Assembly (NCBI RefSeq): GCF_001438805.1
Contig: NZ_JQCF01000011.1
Location: forward strand, 1 to 64,000
DNA length: 64,000 bases
From: Companilactobacillus kimchiensis
GTDB taxonomy: Bacteria > Bacillota > Bacilli > Lactobacillales > Lactobacillaceae
Direction: 5' to 3'
Below are positions 37,316 through 47,127 of the stretch, piece after piece. Made by a program: the position numbers and the translations under genes. Within the stretch, counting starts at the first letter, position 1. Every line of letters starts with the position of its first letter. The notes beneath the pieces were generated by a model. The model was given only the letters and a program-made list of their open reading frames with translations. It searched no databases and had not been told where the DNA came from.

Positions 37316-37684
37316 TTACTTCAATGTAACTGTTGCACCAACAGCTTCTAACTTAGTCTTCATTTCGTCAGCGTCAGCTTTAGCAACGCCTTCCTTGATA
37401 ACCTTAGGAGCGCCATCAACTAGGTCTTTTGAGTCTTTCAAGCCAAGTCCAGTGATACCACGAACTTCCTTGATAACCTTAACCTTTTCTTGTCCAGCTT
37501 CTGTAAGTTCAACATCAAATGCATCCTTTTCAGCAGCAGCATCAGCACCAGCAGCGGCACCGGCAGCAACTGGAGCAGCAGCCTTAACGTCAAATTCTTC
37601 TTCGATAGCCTTAACAAGGTCGTTAAGTTCTAGGATTGAAGCATCTTTTAAATCATCAATAATCTTTTGTGTATCTAAAGCCAT
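37316..37684 (-). CDS. rplL: Ribosomal protein bL12 (L7/L12)
   Basis: A 122-residue stalk protein. The start at 37684 (MALDTQKII) has GGAGG upstream; a longer frame to 37699 overlaps it. N-terminal dimer domain, an alanine-rich hinge, and the C-terminal domain with the conserved [22 protein letters not shown]. Recruits translation factors to the ribosome. Follows rplJ, sharing its leader. Confidence 0.98.
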   Translation of the reverse strand: MALDTQKIIDDLKDASILELNDLVKAIEEEFDVKAAAPVAAGAAAGADAAAEKDAFDVELTEAGQEKVKVIKEVRGITGLGLKDSKDLVDGAPKVIKEGVAKADADEMKTKLEAVGATVTLK

Positions 37685-37722
37685 GATAGTTTCCTCCAAA
37701 TGAGTGTTTAATTTTAATTTAA

Positions 37723-38229
37723 TTAAGCGGCAGGTTCGTCGTCTTTAGATTCTGCAACGGCCTTAACAACCATAGCAAAGTCGCGAACTGGAGCTTGTAA
37801 TACAGATGCCAACATAGATAGCAAGCCATCTCTGTCTGGTAGTGTTGCAAGTTCTTGAATTTCTTCAAGAGTTGCTGCTTTACCTTCGATGATTCCACCC
37901 TTGATTTCAACGGCTTCAACATCTTTGGCAAACTTAGCAGCTACTTTAGCAGGTCCAACTGGATCTGTTTCTGAGTAAGCAACAGCTGTAGGTCCTACGA
38001 AGAATTCTTCGAGTCCTTCAACACCAGCTTTTTCAGCAGCACGTCTCAAGATTGTGTTCTTGATAACTTGCATTGTAGCGCCTTGTTCACGTAATTCGGC
38101 ACGCATTTCAGTTGCTTGTTCAACAGTAAGACCAAGGTAATCAACAACGATTACTGACTTAGCACCTACAAGTTGTTTAGCAATAGCGTCAACTTGTGCT
38201 TGTTTTTCAGCTAATACATCTTGCTTCAT
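37723..38229 (-). CDS. rplJ: Ribosomal protein uL10
   Basis: A 168-residue L10 that anchors L7/L12 dimers to 23S rRNA. Start at 38229 after GGAGG; first residues [13 protein letters not shown]. The family's [20 protein letters not shown] block is present, and the C-terminal helix ends in acidic residues. Preceded by an L10 leader in which L10(L12) binds its own mRNA. Confidence 0.98.
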   Translation of the reverse strand: MKQDVLAEKQAQVDAIAKQLVGAKSVIVVDYLGLTVEQATEMRAELREQGATMQVIKNTILRRAAEKAGVEGLEEFFVGPTAVAYSETDPVGPAKVAAKFAKDVEAVEIKGGIIEGKAATLEEIQELATLPDRDGLLSMLASVLQAPVRDFAMVVKAVAESKDDEPAA

Positions 38230-38282
38230 TAGTAATTTCACCTCCACAATTTTTTAGTTAATTATCTACAAATACGGCGGAA

Positions 38283-38386
38283 AAATAAAATCTCTGTGTC
38301 CTAAGGACACAGAGATTAAGTGAAATAATCTTCTGGCCTCGGCAGGATATTAAGACTTTCATCACCTGAGTCTACGGTAGAAATCA
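38283..38386 (-). promoter_or_regulatory. L10 (rplJ-rplL) ribosomal protein leader with attenuator hairpin
   Basis: On the minus strand ACCGTAGACTCAGGTG and TCCTGCCGAGG, the two strongly conserved parts of the Firmicutes L10 leader, occur in order. They are followed by a perfect 14-bp hairpin (38289-38317, AATCTCTGTGTCCT with its complement) and a TTTTATTTTT run, which can stop transcription when L10(L12) binds. Confidence 0.88.
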
Positions 38387-38427
38387 ACTATATTAATCTA
38401 TCATTATTTTGGTTAATAGTCAACACA

Positions 38428-39108
38428 TTAAGCGTTAATTCTTAGACCAGGTCCAAATGTAGATGTCATGTTAACACTTGTTACATAGTTACCCTTAAGT
38501 GATGCAGGGCGTGCTTTCAAGATAGCACCGAAGAATGTATCAAAGTTTTCTGTGATCTTGTTTGTATCAAATGAAATCTTACCGATTGGTGCGTGGATAA
38601 GACCATTTGAGTCAACACGGTATGTAACTTGTCCGGCTTTAATATCATTAACAGCCTTAGTAACATCCATTGTAACAGTACCTGTCTTAGGGTTAGGCAT
38701 CAAACCTTTAGGTCCAAGAACACGACCTAAACGACCTACTTTAGCCATCATAACTGGTGTTGCAACAGCAACATCAAAGTCTAACCAGCCATCTTGAATT
38801 TTTTCAACAAGGTCGTCTGAACCAACAACATCAGCGCCAGCTGCTTCTGCATCTTTAGCTTGTTGTCCTTCAGCAAACACAATAACCTTTTGTGTTTTAC
38901 CAGTACCATTAGGTAGTACGATAGCACCACGAATTTGTTGATCAGCTTGCTTAGGATCGACGTCCAAGTTAACAGCAACTTCAACAGTTGCGTCAAATTT
39001 AGCGAAGTCAACCTTCTTCAATAGTTCAACAGCTTCTTCTGCAGTGTAACGTTTGTCTTTATCTACTTGTTTTAGTGCTTCTGTATATTTTTTTCCATGC
39101 TTAGCCAT
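38428..39108 (-). CDS. rplA: Ribosomal protein uL1
   Basis: A 226-residue L1 with [29 protein letters not shown] in pieces and the conserved [10 protein letters not shown] region. It forms the L1 stalk and in many bacteria represses its own operon by binding mRNA. A stem that mimics an L1 site lies 20-55 nt upstream of its start. Confidence 0.98.
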   Translation of the reverse strand: MAKHGKKYTEALKQVDKDKRYTAEEAVELLKKVDFAKFDATVEVAVNLDVDPKQADQQIRGAIVLPNGTGKTQKVIVFAEGQQAKDAEAAGADVVGSDDLVEKIQDGWLDFDVAVATPVMMAKVGRLGRVLGPKGLMPNPKTGTVTMDVTKAVNDIKAGQVTYRVDSNGLIHAPIGKISFDTNKITENFDTFFGAILKARPASLKGNYVTSVNMTSTFGPGLRINA

Positions 39109-39127
39109 GCTAAGTTCCTCCTTGCTT

Positions 39128-39164
39128 TGTGGTCTTTCGGGGAATTAATTTTTCCCCTCCCACT
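39128..39164 (-). promoter_or_regulatory. Probable L1-binding mRNA site upstream of rplA
   Basis: Minus strand: GTGG, GA, GGGGAA ... TTCCCC, GAAAGA, CCAC. The structure is an outer GTGG/CCAC stem, an asymmetric internal loop and an inner GGGGAA/TTCCCC stem. A near-identical plan with a different inner stem lies before rplK. Likely a target for autogenous control by L1; function inferred. Confidence 0.65.
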
Positions 39165-39209
39165 TGTTAAGAATGCTTTCACATCCCTGTAACTGCTCAA
39201 TCTAGTCTT

Positions 39210-39632
39210 TTACTTTACTTCAAAGCCCATACTTCTTGCAGTACCAGCAACCATACGCATTGCAGCTTCAACACTAGCAGCGTTTAGGTCTTTCATCTTG
39301 GTTTCAGCAATTTCGCGAACTTGGTCTTCAGTAACAGTGGCAACCTTATTAGTGTTAGGTTCGCCAGAGCCCTTTTCAACGCCAGCAGCTTTCTTCAATA
39401 GAACAGCAGCTGGTGGTGTCTTAGTAACGAAATCGAATGAACGATCTTCATATACTGAGATAACAACCGGGATAATCATACCCTTTTGATCTTGAGTACG
39501 TGCATTGAAGTCCTTTGTAAAGGCAACAATGTTAATACCAGCTTGTCCTAAAGCAGGACCAACTGGGGGAGCTGGAGTAGCCTGTCCAGCAGGGATTTGT
39601 AATTTTACTACGTTAGCAACTTGTTTAGCCAC
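39210..39632 (-). CDS. rplK: Ribosomal protein uL11
   Basis: A 140-residue L11. The GTG start at 39632 has AAGGAGG eight bases upstream and gives the family's first residues ([16 protein letters not shown]); an 11-residue longer reading is rejected. Seen: [16 protein letters not shown] and the C-terminal RNA-binding part ending in [10 protein letters not shown]. First gene of the rplK-rplA pair. Confidence 0.98.
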   Translation of the reverse strand: MAKQVANVVKLQIPAGQATPAPPVGPALGQAGINIVAFTKDFNARTQDQKGMIIPVVISVYEDRSFDFVTKTPPAAVLLKKAAGVEKGSGEPNTNKVATVTEDQVREIAETKMKDLNAASVEAAMRMVAGTARSMGFEVK

Positions 39633-39656
39633 GGTGCATACCTCCTTGTTCCGTGA

Positions 39657-39694
39657 TGTGGTCATGATGAGAATTTAAATTTTCTCTCCCACAT
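39657..39694 (-). promoter_or_regulatory. Probable L1-binding mRNA site upstream of rplK
   Basis: Minus strand: TGTGG, GA, GAGAA ... TTCTC, ATCATGA, CCACA. Same plan as the site before rplA with compensating changes in the inner stem (GAGAA/TTCTC against GGGGAA/TTCCCC). The two copies support a shared protein ligand, most likely L1. Confidence 0.65.
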
Positions 39695-39757
39695 GTATGT
39701 CTCGAAAACATACCGTTATATAGTAGCACGGCCTACTAATATTATCAATAAGTATTA

Positions 39758-40303
39758 TTATTGTTTTTCAACTGCTTCAAAATCAACTTCAGCTGAAGTC
39801 ATACGACCGAACATATCAACATCAACCTTAAGTTTTCTGTGTTCTTCATCGATTTCAGTGATCTTACCAGTTGTATCTGCAAAGGCACCATCAGTGATCT
39901 TAACAGTTTCACCAATCTCGTAATCTGTACCCTTTTGTTTCAAGTTAATACCAAGATCATTAAGAATGTGATCAATTTCTTCAGGTAATAGAGGTGCTGG
40001 CTTACTACCAGAACCATGACTGCCGACAAATCCGGTAACACCAGGTGTATTACGAACGATGAACCATGATTCATCAGACATAACCATTTCTACCAATACA
40101 TAACCAGGGAAAGTTTTTTTCATCTCGGTTTTTTGTTTACCGTTTTTTACTTCTGTTTCTTCTTCTTCAGGAACAACTGCACGGAAAATATAATCCTCCA
40201 TACCCATTGATTGGGCACGTGATTCTAGATTTTCCTTAACTTTGTTTTCATATCCTGAATAGGTATGTAGAACATACCATTGTTTTGCGCCAGCTTCAGC
40301 CAT
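39758..40303 (-). CDS. nusG: Transcription termination/antitermination factor NusG
   Basis: A 181-residue NusG. Start at 40303 after GGAGG. NGN domain with WYVLHTYSGYENKVKENLE in pieces and PGYVLVEMVM, GVTGFVG, then the KOW motif near the C-terminus (VKITDGAFADTTGKITEID in pieces). Couples RNA polymerase to ribosome and Rho. Downstream of secE, separated by a hairpin. Confidence 0.98.
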   Translation of the reverse strand: MAEAGAKQWYVLHTYSGYENKVKENLESRAQSMGMEDYIFRAVVPEEEETEVKNGKQKTEMKKTFPGYVLVEMVMSDESWFIVRNTPGVTGFVGSHGSGSKPAPLLPEEIDHILNDLGINLKQKGTDYEIGETVKITDGAFADTTGKITEIDEEHRKLKVDVDMFGRMTSAEVDFEAVEKQ

Positions 40304-40326
40304 AATTTCCTCCAAAATTCAAAATA

Positions 40327-40356
40327 AAAAAACTCCGAACCAAGGTCGAAGTTTTT
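40327..40356 (-). terminator. Hairpin with U-tract between secE and nusG
   Basis: AAAACTTCG pairs with CGGAGTTTT (one bulge) and is followed by a T-run on the minus strand. It may partly terminate after secE; nusG lies 24 nt further on. Confidence 0.65.
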
Positions 40357-40398
40357 CTCGTTAATTTCATAATAGCAAATTTTCTTTGCTCTTACAAT

Positions 40399-40584
40399 CT
40401 ATTTACTCATTACAAATGTCTGTAATAAAGTAACCAATCCCCAGTCAACAAGTGAGAAGAAGATTGCGTACATCAATGATGTAGCGATAACGATCCATGT
40501 ATCACGTCTGTTTTCTTTAAATGTAGGCCAAACAACTAATTTCATTTCTTTATTGACACTACCAAAAAATTTAAATAGTTTCAT
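40399..40584 (-). CDS. secE: Preprotein translocase subunit SecE
   Basis: A 61-residue protein with one membrane helix, the minimal SecE of Gram-positives. Start at 40584 after GGAGG. VWPTFKENRRDTWIVI is the conserved amphipathic helix and hinge. It clamps SecY. Located between rpmG and nusG, its canonical place. Confidence 0.95.
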   Translation of the reverse strand: MKLFKFFGSVNKEMKLVVWPTFKENRRDTWIVIATSLMYAIFFSLVDWGLVTLLQTFVMSK

Positions 40585-40597
40585 TTGTTCCTCCAGC

Positions 40598-40747
40598 TTA
40601 TCTTGTTTCTTTATGTAATGTATGTTTACCACAATGTTTACAGAACTTCTTAACTTCTAGACGTTCTGTTCGGTTAGGGTTTTCTGTGATGGTATAGTTT
40701 CTTGAACCACACACTTCACAAGCTAATGCTACTTTTCTTAATCCCAT
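40598..40747 (-). CDS. rpmG: Ribosomal protein bL33
   Basis: A 49-residue zinc-ribbon type L33 ([15 protein letters not shown] and [13 protein letters not shown] give four cysteines). Start at 40747 after GGAG; a longer frame to 40831 is not real. The gene lies between sigH-like gene and secE. Confidence 0.97.
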   Translation of the reverse strand: MGLRKVALACEVCGSRNYTITENPNRTERLEVKKFCKHCGKHTLHKETR

Positions 40748-40827
40748 TATATTCTCCAAAATCCAATTTATATCTATCTTAATCTTATCAATTGTATACG
40801 TTAGAGTTTTATTTGTCCATTGCATTA

Positions 40828-41403
40828 TCATGACAAATCAAAAAGCGCCCTTCTACTTTTAAGTTTTGTTTTTGCTCGATTAATTGCTAATTCAATTCTT
40901 TGCAAGTCACATTTGGCTTTTTTACAGGCATCTTTTTTAGATATCTTCCCCAATAAAAATTGAAATGAGACTAGTTCAATATCGCTAAAGTCGGACACTA
41001 TTTCTTGAATTTGATATTGAATCACCAATCGGCCACAATTCTCAACTGCTCCAATATCTCGCTGTTCTTCAATGGGCATTAAATCTAACGATTGTGCACC
41101 AATATTAGCTTTTCTTTTTTGAGCATTTTCATGCCTGATATTATCTATAATATAATTTTTAAATTTAAGTTTAAAAAAACTTCCGAATTTGGATCCACTA
41201 TTTCCATCAAACACATTACAAGTTTGATAGCAGACTAAGAGAGCATCTTGATACCAATCATTAATGTCATAACCATTAATATAATATTGCGAACGCATAT
41301 TATTGATCATCGGCTGATATCTTCTAACTAAATTAACTAAAGCTATTGAATCTTTATTTTCTTTAACACAGTTGATCCATAGTTTCTCCATATCAATAGT
41401 CAT
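40828..41403 (-). CDS. Sigma-70 family factor, SigH/ComX-like
   Basis: A 191-residue protein with sigma region 2 ([37 protein letters not shown] in pieces, with the DWYQDALL signature) and a weak region 4 helix-turn-helix near the C-terminus. The position before rpmG-secE-nusG is that of sigH/comX in lactobacilli, where it controls competence genes in some species. It is more diverged than housekeeping sigma factors. Confidence 0.85.
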   Translation of the reverse strand: MTIDMEKLWINCVKENKDSIALVNLVRRYQPMINNMRSQYYINGYDINDWYQDALLVCYQTCNVFDGNSGSKFGSFFKLKFKNYIIDNIRHENAQKRKANIGAQSLDLMPIEEQRDIGAVENCGRLVIQYQIQEIVSDFSDIELVSFQFLLGKISKKDACKKAKCDLQRIELAINRAKTKLKSRRALFDLS

Positions 41404-41481
41404 CTAGATCTTTTACGGACAATAATTTTATATCTATAAGATAACATCTGTCCAGACCAATTATAAGGGAACATTTGTTTA

Positions 41482-41529
41482 CAAAAAAAGCGAATGAAAT
41501 ATAATCATTTAGATTATATACATTCACTT
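41482..41529 (-). terminator. Terminator of the rlmB operon
   Basis: GTGAATGTATATAAT pairs with ATTATATTTCATTCGC (minor bulges) on the minus strand, ending in seven T, just after the rlmB stop. Confidence 0.8.
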
Positions 41530-41531
41530 AT

Positions 41532-42314
41532 TTAGGCATTACGTGAAGCAAAAGCTTGATATAACAAAACACCAGTTGCAACAGAAGCGTTTAAACTTTG
41601 GACATGTCCAATCATTGGAATATTCAAGGTTTGATCAGCTTGCTTCAAAACAAGTGGTGAAATACCTTTACCTTCGTTACCAATGATAAGAGCAATTGCA
41701 CCTTTAGCATTCCAAGTCCGGTAGTTGTCACCTTCCATAGCAGTTCCAAAGACCCAAACATTACGTTTCTTCAAGTCGTTGATTGTATTAACTAAGTTAG
41801 TTACACGAACAACGGGCACATGTTCAATCGCACCAGTTGAAGTCTTGGCAACAACGGAAGTTAAACCGGTTGAACGATGCTTAGGCACGATGATTCCATC
41901 AACACCAACGGCATCGGCTGTCCGCATGATTGAACCTAAGTTATGAGGATCTTCGATTTTATCTAAGATCAAAATGAAAGGATCAGTCCCTTTCTTCTCA
42001 GCTGACTTAAAAATATCGTCTAATTCTGCGTATTCGTAAGGAGCAATATAAGCGGCCATTCCTTGATGATTACCATTGTTACTAATATCATCCAATTTGC
42101 TCTTAGGTACTTCTTGAACAATCAAACGATCTCTTTTAGCTAATGAGATAACTTCACCGATATGTTCACTAGAAAGTCCTTTTTGAACCAAAACTTTATT
42201 AACTCGTTGACCAGCAGTTGGGGATTTTAATAATTCCACAACTGAATGTAGTCCGTAAACTAGTTCTCTTGGTTCTTCTTCATTATTATCATTTCTATTC
42301 GAATTGTCTGTCAT
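41532..42314 (-). CDS. rlmB: 23S rRNA (guanosine(2251)-2'-O)-methyltransferase RlmB
   Basis: A 260-residue SPOUT-class TrmH-family enzyme. An N-terminal substrate domain (LVYGLHSVVELLKSP) is followed by the knotted domain with DKIEDPHNLGSIMRTADAVGVDGII in pieces, the STGAIEHVPVVRVTNL strand, IALIIGNEGKGISPLV, and SLNASVATGVLLY. The ATG at 42314 overlaps the end of mrnC by 20 nt; a GTG at 42323 is an alternative. Confidence 0.95.
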   Translation of the reverse strand: MTDNSNRNDNNEEEPRELVYGLHSVVELLKSPTAGQRVNKVLVQKGLSSEHIGEVISLAKRDRLIVQEVPKSKLDDISNNGNHQGMAAYIAPYEYAELDDIFKSAEKKGTDPFILILDKIEDPHNLGSIMRTADAVGVDGIIVPKHRSTGLTSVVAKTSTGAIEHVPVVRVTNLVNTINDLKKRNVWVFGTAMEGDNYRTWNAKGAIALIIGNEGKGISPLVLKQADQTLNIPMIGHVQSLNASVATGVLLYQAFASRNA

Positions 42315-42708
42315 CTGCTTCACCTATCTCCACTTCATTTATGCACCATTGTGCTAATTCTTTTACCCGGTCTTTATTTTCCGTAATATCTAAATAACCA
42401 AAAAGTGCTTCAAACCCAGTTGACATATGATAAGTGACGACACTCGTATTCTTAGCTTTAGTATATTTTTTTGCATTACGACCATTCTTATAAATCCTGA
42501 TCTCTTCATCGGACAAAACATCCTTATCGAGCATCAAAGTTATCAAAGAGGCCTGAGCCTTAGCTGAAACGTAGTGTTTCGCCTGGCGCTGTAGTTCATT
42601 TACTTTAGTGATATTTTTACCGAGGAGATGTTCACGAATATAAATTTCATAAACTGCATCCCCTAAATATGCCAAAGTTACTCCATTGAATTGCTTAACA
42701 TCAGTCAT
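42295..42708 (-). CDS. mrnC: Mini-ribonuclease III
   Basis: A 137-residue RNase III domain without the double-stranded RNA-binding domain. [18 protein letters not shown] is the catalytic signature with the acidic residues. In Bacillus Mini-III matures 23S rRNA ends. It overlaps cysS at one end and rlmB at the other, so the three form a coupled unit. Confidence 0.95.
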   Translation of the reverse strand: MTDVKQFNGVTLAYLGDAVYEIYIREHLLGKNITKVNELQRQAKHYVSAKAQASLITLMLDKDVLSDEEIRIYKNGRNAKKYTKAKNTSVVTYHMSTGFEALFGYLDITENKDRVKELAQWCINEVEIGEADDRQFE

Positions 42709-44104
42709 TAATATGCCACCGTGTTCCTTGTGGTGTGTCTTCTAAGATCACACCCATTTCTTTTAAATGATCACGTAATTTATCGCTGGTAGCAAAGTCT
42801 TTGTTTGCTCGAGCTTCATCACGCTTATCAACCATCTTTTGAATCTCATCTGATAAATCTTTTTGATTATCCAATTCGATTCCTAAAATACTTGTCAAAT
42901 CGACCATAGCTTTTAGAATAACATTTACATCATTTTTAGCAACCGTAGCTTGAGCGCTGTAGCTATTTGCTAAACTGACCAAATTGAAAATCTCTGTCAA
43001 ACCATTTTGGACATTAAAGTCATCATTCATGGCTGTCTTAAAGTCTTCTTCAACTTTTGCAACTTGAGTTTGAATATCAATTTTATCATCAGTTGCATCT
43101 TTTAATCTAAACTTCAAATTATTATAAGCTGTTTTAATTTTATACAAATTATCAGCGGCTTTTTGCAAATTAGATTGAGAATATTCAAGGGGACGACGAT
43201 AGTGCGTTGATGATAAGAAGAATCTCAAAACTTGAGGATCAGTTGTCTTAACTAAATCATGAACTGTGACAAAGTTACCAAGTGACTTACTCATTTTTTC
43301 ATTATCTTCAACCGTTACAAAACCATTGTGCATCCAATAGTTAACAAACTTCTTGCCTGTCTTAGCTTCACTTTGAGCGATTTCATTCTCATGATGAGGA
43401 AATTCCAAATCTTGGCCACCACCATGAATATCAAAAGTATCGCCTAAGTACTTCGTCGACATTACAGAACATTCAATATGCCAACCCGGACGACCTGCAC
43501 CCCATGGAGAGTCCCAACTGATTTCATTTGGTTTAGCCTTCTTCCAGAGAACAAAATCGATTGGATCTTGTTTTTTGTCAAATTCAGCATCACCAATATG
43601 TTCACTGGCACCTTCAACCAATTGATCAATATCTTGACCAGACAATTCACCATAATGTTGGAATTTCCTGGCACGGTAGAAAACATCACCTTGTGATTCA
43701 TAAGCATAATCTTTATCAATCAGATCTTGCACAAAAGCGATGATTTCTGGGATATTCTCAGTTGCTCGGGGATTTTTCGTGGCCTTCTTGACATTGATTG
43801 CCGCAATATCTTCATAAAAAGCTTTGATAAAACGATCAGCTACTTCGGGAACTGTGATACCTTCCTTGTTAGCTTCTTTGATCATCTTGTCATCAACATC
43901 AGTAAAGTTTGAGACAAAGTTAACTTTATAACCTAAAAACTCCAAATAACGACGAACAGTATCAAAAGCTACGATCGAACGAGCATTCCCAATATGAATG
44001 TAGTTATAGACTGTTGGACCACAGACATACATTTTTACTTCATTAGGTGTTAATGGTTTAAATTCTTCTTTTTCGCGGGTCATGGTATTGAAAATTTTCA
44101 ACAT
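42701..44104 (-). CDS. cysS: Cysteinyl-tRNA synthetase
   Basis: A 467-residue class I synthetase. HIGH motif is [14 protein letters not shown] is [10 protein letters not shown]; the zinc-binding cysteine and histidine regions ([25 protein letters not shown]) are present. Start at 44104 ([12 protein letters not shown]); the GTG at 44113 adds three residues. Overlaps mrnC by eight bases. A terminator hairpin separates it from gltX upstream. Confidence 0.98.
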   Translation of the reverse strand: MLKIFNTMTREKEEFKPLTPNEVKMYVCGPTVYNYIHIGNARSIVAFDTVRRYLEFLGYKVNFVSNFTDVDDKMIKEANKEGITVPEVADRFIKAFYEDIAAINVKKATKNPRATENIPEIIAFVQDLIDKDYAYESQGDVFYRARKFQHYGELSGQDIDQLVEGASEHIGDAEFDKKQDPIDFVLWKKAKPNEISWDSPWGAGRPGWHIECSVMSTKYLGDTFDIHGGGQDLEFPHHENEIAQSEAKTGKKFVNYWMHNGFVTVEDNEKMSKSLGNFVTVHDLVKTTDPQVLRFFLSSTHYRRPLEYSQSNLQKAADNLYKIKTAYNNLKFRLKDATDDKIDIQTQVAKVEEDFKTAMNDDFNVQNGLTEIFNLVSLANSYSAQATVAKNDVNVILKAMVDLTSILGIELDNQKDLSDEIQKMVDKRDEARANKDFATSDKLRDHLKEMGVILEDTPQGTRWHIND

Positions 44105-44120
44105 AATCTTCACCTATATA

Positions 44121-44170
44121 AAAAAGAGAAGTTGAGGCAAAACTAAGTTTTCCTTCAACCTCTCTTTTAT
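44121..44170 (-). terminator. Terminator downstream of gltX
   Basis: On the minus strand AAAAGAGAGGTTGA and TCAACTTCTCTTTT pair around an AAACTTAGTTTT inner stem, followed by TTT. It could attenuate read-through into cysS. I see no T-box consensus here. Confidence 0.7.
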
Positions 44171-44185
44171 TTTTTTATTTTATTT

Positions 44186-44218
44186 AAACGAAAGCGTGGA
44201 ATATCTTGCTCCACTCTC
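44186..44218 (-). repeat. Structured intergenic repeat, mini copy D2
   Basis: A 33-bp unit directly downstream (minus strand) of the subtype I copy. It opens GAGAGTGGAGCAAG and closes CTTTCGTTT; GTGGA pairs with TCCAC. It keeps both end boxes but lacks the inner stems, so it looks like a deletion derivative. Confidence 0.65.
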
Positions 44219-44224
44219 TTTTTG

Positions 44225-44344
44225 AAACGAGTTACACAAGGGTAACTTCTTCCGGTTAACTCAACAAACTCTGTCGCCTGCTTCGCATTCAACTGAGTTT
44301 GTAGTGCTAATCCTCGGAAGCTGACCACCCTTGCTCCACTCTCT
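44225..44344 (-). repeat. Structured intergenic repeat, subtype I, copy D1 (after gltX)
   Basis: Minus strand: GAGAGTGGAGCAAGGGTGG then GTCAGCTTCCGAGG, and on the 3' side CCGGAAGAAGTT, ACCCTTGTGTAACTC, GTTT. Stems: base GAGT/ACTC, CAAGGGT/ACCCTTG, CTTC/GAAG and ACAAACTC/GAGTTTGT. Against copy A the same stems are GAGC/GCTC, CACGGGC/GCTCCTG and CTCC/GGAG, so partners change together. The unit begins right at the gltX stop codon TAA. Confidence 0.8.
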
Positions 44345-45841
44345 TTATTTCATTTCAGCTAATGTTTTATCAATGTTAGCAAGTGCTTGTTTCTTACCAA
44401 ACAATTCGATAGTTTCAGCAATTGCTGGACCATGCATTGTTCTTGTAGTAGCAATTCTTGCTGGCATGTATAGTTGTCTACCTTTAACACCAGTATCGGC
44501 TCTAACTGATTGAATGGCATTCATAATTTGAGTAGCTGTGAAACGGCTCAAGTTTTCTAGTTTTCCTTTCAAATCTTCAATGGCCTTCTTAGCGTCATCA
44601 TTAGCAAGTTCTTGTTGTTCATCATCTGTTAGATGTTCTGGTTGATTAAAGAAGACATCTGATAATTCAACAATTTCTTGTGTGTATGACATTTGTGGCA
44701 TGTAAAGTTCAGTTAGATGTCTGACCCATTGAATTTCATCAGTAGTTGGATCGGCTGAAATATGTTTAGCTTCAACTAAGTTAGCGATAACTAAGTCAGT
44801 AATCTCACTGACATCAGCACCCTTAACATATTGGTTGTTGACCCATTCAAGTTTCTTTTGATCAAATTTAGCAGGTGATCTACTCAAACGGTTTTCATCA
44901 AAGATCTTGATAAATTGCTTACGTGTGAATAATTCATCCTCACCAACTGGTGACCAACCTAATAAAGTAATGAAGTTAAACATAGCTTCTGGTAGGTAAC
45001 CTAGTTCACGATATTGTTCGATGAATTGGAGAACTGATTCATCACGTTTACTTAACTTCTTACCAGTTTCAGTATTGATGATAAGTGTCATGTGACCAAA
45101 CTTAGGTGCTTCCCAGCCAAGGGCTTCATAAATCATCAATTGTTTTGGTGTATTAGCAACGTGATCATCACCACGAAGAACATGAGAAATTTCCATCAAA
45201 TGGTCATCAACAACAACGGCAAAATTGTATGTAGGCATACCGTCACGTTTTTGGATAACCCAATCGCCACCGATAGTATCTGAACCGATTGAAACATTAC
45301 CTTTTACGATATCATCCCATTCGTAGTTCTTACCAACTGGTACGTGGAATCTAACAACAGGTTGTAAACCAGCATCTTCTGCTTCTTTGATCTTAGCAGC
45401 CTTTTGATCATCAGACATGCCTTCAAATTCGTATTCGTAATGAGGCATTTGACCATGTGCTTCTTGGTCTTCACGCATTTTTGTTAGTTGTTCTTCAGTC
45501 AGATATGATTTGTAAGCTAAGCCCTTTTCAAGTAATTCATCAATATACTTTTGATAAATATCTTTTCTTTCTGATTGACGATAAGGACCATAGTCACCAC
45601 CGACATCAGGACCTTCATCCCAGTCAATTCCAAGCCATTTAAGGTTTTCTAGTTGACTCTTTGTTCCACCTTCAACGTTACGCTTTGTATCTGTATCTTC
45701 GATACGGATAATGAAAGTTCCTTTATGACTACGTGCGAACAAGTAGTTAAAGATAGCGGTTCTAGCATTCCCAATATGTAAGTGACCTGTTGGACTTGGA
45801 GCATATCTTACACGAATTTTATTATCTGACTTTTTTGCCAT
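44345..45841 (-). CDS. gltX: Glutamyl-tRNA synthetase
   Basis: A 498-residue class I synthetase. HIGH motif is [19 protein letters not shown] is [10 protein letters not shown]. The start at 45841 ([11 protein letters not shown]) follows GGGGAG; the longer frame to 46000 is the antisense-free tail of yacL read in another frame. It begins inside the yacL coding end by 20 nt. In lactobacilli this enzyme probably also charges tRNA-Gln; family knowledge. The stop is fused to a structured repeat. Confidence 0.97.
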   Translation of the reverse strand: MAKKSDNKIRVRYAPSPTGHLHIGNARTAIFNYLFARSHKGTFIIRIEDTDTKRNVEGGTKSQLENLKWLGIDWDEGPDVGGDYGPYRQSERKDIYQKYIDELLEKGLAYKSYLTEEQLTKMREDQEAHGQMPHYEYEFEGMSDDQKAAKIKEAEDAGLQPVVRFHVPVGKNYEWDDIVKGNVSIGSDTIGGDWVIQKRDGMPTYNFAVVVDDHLMEISHVLRGDDHVANTPKQLMIYEALGWEAPKFGHMTLIINTETGKKLSKRDESVLQFIEQYRELGYLPEAMFNFITLLGWSPVGEDELFTRKQFIKIFDENRLSRSPAKFDQKKLEWVNNQYVKGADVSEITDLVIANLVEAKHISADPTTDEIQWVRHLTELYMPQMSYTQEIVELSDVFFNQPEHLTDDEQQELANDDAKKAIEDLKGKLENLSRFTATQIMNAIQSVRADTGVKGRQLYMPARIATTRTMHGPAIAETIELFGKKQALANIDKTLAEMK

Positions 45842-47114
45842 TTCTTTGTTCTCCCCTTTTATTTCTCGAGTTGTTTTTAGTCGAATTCTTATTACCATTA
45901 CTATTAGTATTGTTGCTACTACTATTAGGATGGCTGTTAGGACTCTCCTTGGCACTACTCTTTTCCTGGATACCATGCATTGAATGTTTAGGCTTTGCAA
46001 AAATCATTTTACCAGCGTCAGTTTGCAATGCACTAGTTACAACGACATCAACTTGTTTATTGATAAAGTATTTACCTTCTTCAACAACTACCATTGTACC
46101 GTCTTCTAGATATGCAACACCTTGTTCTCTTTCAGTACCCTCTTTTATAACTTTAACAGTCATTGTTTCTCCTGGCAAAACCATGGGTTTCAAAACTTTG
46201 GCTAGTTCATTAATGTTAAGTACTTGAACACCCTGAAATTCACTGACCTTACTTAAATTATAATCATTTGTGATGACAGCACCACCGATTTCTTTAGCCA
46301 ATTTAAGTAATTTCATATCAACTTCTGGAATATTATCATAATCACGTGTTGTCGTTTCATAATTGATAGTTTGATCCATCTTGATTTCATTCAAAATATC
46401 CAAACCACGACGACCACGTTCACGTTTTTGATTATCACTTGAATCGGAAATAAGTTGTAATTCATGAACCACAAAATCCGGAATCATCAACTTACCTTCC
46501 AAAAATCCGGTCTGTGCTATTTGATGGATTCGACCATCGATCACAACTGAAGTATCCAGGATTTTATAAGGATAGTAATCCTTTTTAGCTGAACGACGAG
46601 TTACTTCACCCTCAGGAGCTATTGTTTCACTCTTATCAGCCACCTTACTATTGTTACTAGTGTTGTTATTACTATTTGTATTACGTTTCGAAATGGAGAA
46701 GTTGCTCCAATCGTTACGACGACTAGTTCCCATTCTAAATCCGATCCAACCAAAGACAATCATCAAAATTACTGGGATCACATTTGAAAACATATTGTGC
46801 ATTAAATAGAACGGAATTGAGATGATATTAGCTAAAACTAACCCACCAATCAAAAATCCAGATCCATAAATGATCCAACCTGGTGATCTTGAATTTAGAT
46901 ATCTTTCGATTTGTTGATTCAAATCCAAAATTGGTTTAACAAACAAGAACGACACAAAATAAAATATAATACATCCAATAAGTCCGTCAAAATAGCCGTT
47001 ATTGACAAAAGCAATTCCTGCTAAACCTGATACTTCCCACAAACTAGGTAATACTGTAATACCAACAGCAATACCTAATAATGCAAAAATTATATTCACT
47101 ACAATTTTTCGCAT
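45822..47114 (-). CDS. yacL: PIN/TRAM domain membrane protein YacL
   Basis: A 430-residue protein. Four N-terminal membrane segments, a low-complexity linker, a PIN domain with [21 protein letters not shown] in pieces (catalytic aspartate in DTSVVIDGR), then a TRAM RNA-binding domain with [14 protein letters not shown]. The last 50 residues are an Asn/Ser/Lys-rich tail not usual in the family; the gene runs 20 nt into gltX. Start at 47114 after GAGG. Probably a nuclease; its target is unknown. Confidence 0.93.
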   Translation of the reverse strand: MRKIVVNIIFALLGIAVGITVLPSLWEVSGLAGIAFVNNGYFDGLIGCIIFYFVSFLFVKPILDLNQQIERYLNSRSPGWIIYGSGFLIGGLVLANIISIPFYLMHNMFSNVIPVILMIVFGWIGFRMGTSRRNDWSNFSISKRNTNSNNNTSNNSKVADKSETIAPEGEVTRRSAKKDYYPYKILDTSVVIDGRIHQIAQTGFLEGKLMIPDFVVHELQLISDSSDNQKRERGRRGLDILNEIKMDQTINYETTTRDYDNIPEVDMKLLKLAKEIGGAVITNDYNLSKVSEFQGVQVLNINELAKVLKPMVLPGETMTVKVIKEGTEREQGVAYLEDGTMVVVEEGKYFINKQVDVVVTSALQTDAGKMIFAKPKHSMHGIQEKSSAKESPNSHPNSSSNNTNSNGNKNSTKNNSRNKRGEQRNGKKVR

Positions 47115-47127
47115 AAAAACCTCCTCA

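Noticed and set aside
44121-44344. T-box leader for cysS or gltX
   Set aside because: The region is explained by a terminator and structured repeats; I see no T-box consensus (AGGGTGGNACCGCG) and too little length.
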